Position numbers and translations under genes: made by a program | Source: Nocardioides eburneiflavus | Lineage (GTDB): Bacteria; Actinomycetota; Actinomycetes; Propionibacteriales; Nocardioidaceae | Assembly: GCF_004785795.1 (NCBI RefSeq) | Contig: NZ_SRRO01000001.1 | Span: forward strand, 1,550,001 to 1,614,000 | Direction: 5' to 3' | Length of the DNA stretch: 64,000 nt | The notes under the pieces: model-generated | Databases searched by the model: none | What the model was told of the DNA's origin: nothing | What the model saw: only the letters and a program-made list of their open reading frames with translations | Part shown: positions 62,666 to 64,000 of the stretch, piece by piece | Layout: the number at the start of each line of letters is the position of its first letter | Position numbering within the stretch: the first letter of the stretch is position 1

Positions 62666-63550
62666 GTCACGGTACGCGCGGCGGCCAAGATCAACCTGCA
62701 CCTCGCGGTCGGTGCGCCTCGTCCGGACGGCTTCCACCCGCTCGACACCGTCTACACGGCGATCGACCTCTACGACGACCTGACGCTGGCCGCGGCCGAC
62801 GCGGACTCCCTCGCGGTGGACGGCCCGCCCTACGTCGACGTCGCCGGCATCCCGACCGACGCCTCCAACATCGCGGTCCGCGCGCTGGCCGAGGTGGCCT
62901 GCGGCGGCGCGCACACGGTGCGGATCGGCAAGCGGATCCCGGTCGCCGGGGGCATGGCTGGCGGCTCCGCCGACGCGGCGGCCGCCCTGCTCGCCCACGA
63001 CCGGCTGCACGGTCTCGACCAGTCCGACGAGGTCCTCCTCGCGCAGGCCGCCCGGCTGGGCAGCGACGTGCCGTTCTCCCTCGTGGGCGGTACGGCGCGG
63101 GGCCGCGGTCGGGGCGAGGTCGTCGAGCGCGTGGAGGACGCCGGCACGTGGTGGTGGGTCGTCGTCCCCTCCGACACGGGCCTGTCCACCCCCGCGGTCT
63201 ACCGGCACTTCGACGTGCTCCGCCCCGACGCGCCGTCGCAGCCCGCCGAGCCGACCGAGCTCCTCGCCGCGCTGGCCACCGGCGAGCCCGTACGTCTCGC
63301 CCGCACCCTGCGCAACGACCTCGAGGAGCCCGCGATCGACCTGCGCCCCGAGCTCGGCACCCTCATCGAGCGGGGCGAGGTCGAGGGAGCGCTCCGCGGG
63401 ATGGTGAGCGGCTCCGGCCCGACCTGCGTCTTCCTCTGCGAGGGCCGCGACGAGGCCATGGCCGTGGCCGCCGGGCTGTCGGCGACGTACGACGTGGTGC
63501 TCCCCGCGATGGGCCCTGTCGCGGGTGCGCACGTCGTCACCACCGGCTGA
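62630..63550 (+). CDS. ispE: 4-diphosphocytidyl-2-C-methyl-D-erythritol kinase IspE
   Basis: 306 residues from GTG 62630 (GTG 62639 also possible). Family motifs: [14 protein letters not shown] near the start, the GHMP ATP loop [35 protein letters not shown], and [11 protein letters not shown] near the end. It phosphorylates CDP-ME in the MEP isoprenoid pathway. The N-terminal 12 residues come from the inserted repeat. Same position as rv1011. Confidence 0.93.
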   Translation: MVEVRAERASKPVTVRAAAKINLHLAVGAPRPDGFHPLDTVYTAIDLYDDLTLAAADADSLAVDGPPYVDVAGIPTDASNIAVRALAEVACGGAHTVRIGKRIPVAGGMAGGSADAAAALLAHDRLHGLDQSDEVLLAQAARLGSDVPFSLVGGTARGRGRGEVVERVEDAGTWWWVVVPSDTGLSTPAVYRHFDVLRPDAPSQPAEPTELLAALATGEPVRLARTLRNDLEEPAIDLRPELGTLIERGEVEGALRGMVSGSGPTCVFLCEGRDEAMAVAAGLSATYDVVLPAMGPVAGAHVVTTG

Positions 63551-63673
63551 CCCCCGACCGGGCGGTTCGTTCGCTCGGACCGGGGAGGCATGAACTGCCG
63601 CGAACGGGGCAGCATCCCGCTATGTTGTGCGCGGCATCGAGTCGGTGCCGCACGGACGACCGGGGGAGGCGTC

Positions 63674-64000
63674 ATGACCGTGTTCTTGATCGTGGGGGCC
63701 GCCGGCGTCCTGCTTCTCCTTGTCGCGCTGGTCGTCGGTGACGTGCTCGACGGCGCGCTCGAGGGCCTCAGTGCCGGTTTCTTCTCGACCGAGGCGCTCG
63801 CGGGCTTCCTCGGCGCCCTCGGCTTCGGTGGCGCCATCGCGCTGGAGACCACCGGCTCGACGTCGCTCGCGGTCGTCATCGGCCTCGTCCTCGGCGTCCT
63901 GCTCGGCGCCCTGGCGGCCCGGGCGTCGCGGTTCCTCCACGGCGACGGCGAGGGTGACACCGTCCGCACCGCCGACATGGTCGAGAAGATCGGCTCGGTC
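63674..64000 (+). CDS. Membrane protein, NfeD/YuaF-like, N-terminal part (3' end outside window)
   Basis: The frame starts at ATG 63674 and stays open past the window end; 109 residues are visible. Two or three TM segments (TVFLIVGAAGVLLLLVALVV; LAGFLGALGFGGAIAL; LAVVIGLVLGVLLGALAA) precede a region expected to become an OB-fold. Proteins of this layout usually sit beside a flotillin (SPFH) gene, which cannot be seen here. 123 bases separate it from ispE. Confidence 0.6.
   Translation, partial: MTVFLIVGAAGVLLLLVALVVGDVLDGALEGLSAGFFSTEALAGFLGALGFGGAIALETTGSTSLAVVIGLVLGVLLGALAARASRFLHGDGEGDTVRTADMVEKIGSV

Overview
The window is a high-GC actinobacterial chromosome segment, most like Nocardioides or a close relative in the Nocardioidaceae. 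The evidence is the very high GC, frequent GTG/TTG starts, overlapping ATGA/GTGA gene junctions, an IdeR-type iron regulator, the Pmt/RsmI/TatD/RpfB/RsmA/IspE neighbourhood known from mycobacteria, and the actinobacterial cell-division pair Glp/SepX. No mycolate or arabinogalactan genes are visible. The genus assignment is an inference.

Layout. 1-6.7 kb holds drug-efflux genes: the end of a TetR regulator, a heterodimeric ABC exporter, a small leader-ORF transcript with hairpins, and an MFS exporter with its MarR repressor and a palindromic operator. 6.8-15.2 kb is mixed: an alpha-glucosidase, an uncharacterised gene pair, ideR, a sirtuin, a DUF2277 protein, a secreted beta-propeller protein and a saccharopine-dehydrogenase-like reductase. 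15.2-21.3 kb has tRNA-Arg(CCT), an LCP cell-wall enzyme, MscL, a CpaB-like protein, an FmdB zinc ribbon and a penicillin-acylase-type hydrolase. 21.4-27.3 kb is the folate cyclo-ligase / UDPGP / MoeA-like Glp / MoaC / Mog / RimJ / SepX cluster.

27.5-42.9 kb begins at an intact tRNA-Ala(CGC) and ends at a 40-bp decayed copy of that tRNA's 3' end, so it looks like a genomic island. It carries a LysR regulator, a sulfatase with its formylglycine-generating enzyme, and an 8.8-kb operon divergent from an IclR regulator. That operon encodes an oligopeptide-type ABC importer, a beta-lactamase-fold hydrolase, a BKACE enzyme, a carnitine-dehydrogenase-like enzyme and a hotdog thioesterase. Together they form a plausible import, de-conjugation and catabolic route for carnitine or a carnitine conjugate, ending in glycine betaine.

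42.9-49.4 kb has fprA, a LysR regulator with its operator, and a biotin-uptake operon (BioY, short acyl-CoA ligase, thiolase, BioM, BioN) behind two tandem BioQ-like palindromes. 49.4-53.3 kb has a peptidase E, a membrane protein, an MFS/LysR pair and a small CxC protein. 53.4-64 kb is the Pmt...RsmI-TatD-RpfB-RsmA-IspE region. It is interrupted by an unusual secreted protein (a cupredoxin plus a Cu/Zn-SOD-like domain nested in a PKD fold) and a PhoX-type phosphatase. The window ends inside a membrane-protein gene.

Two repeat classes recur: a 35-90 bp dispersed intergenic repeat (four copies, one forming the rsmA/ispE junction), and long, mutually unrelated hairpins without U-tracts, mostly at gene 3' ends. 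All functions come from sequence reading alone; no database search was run.
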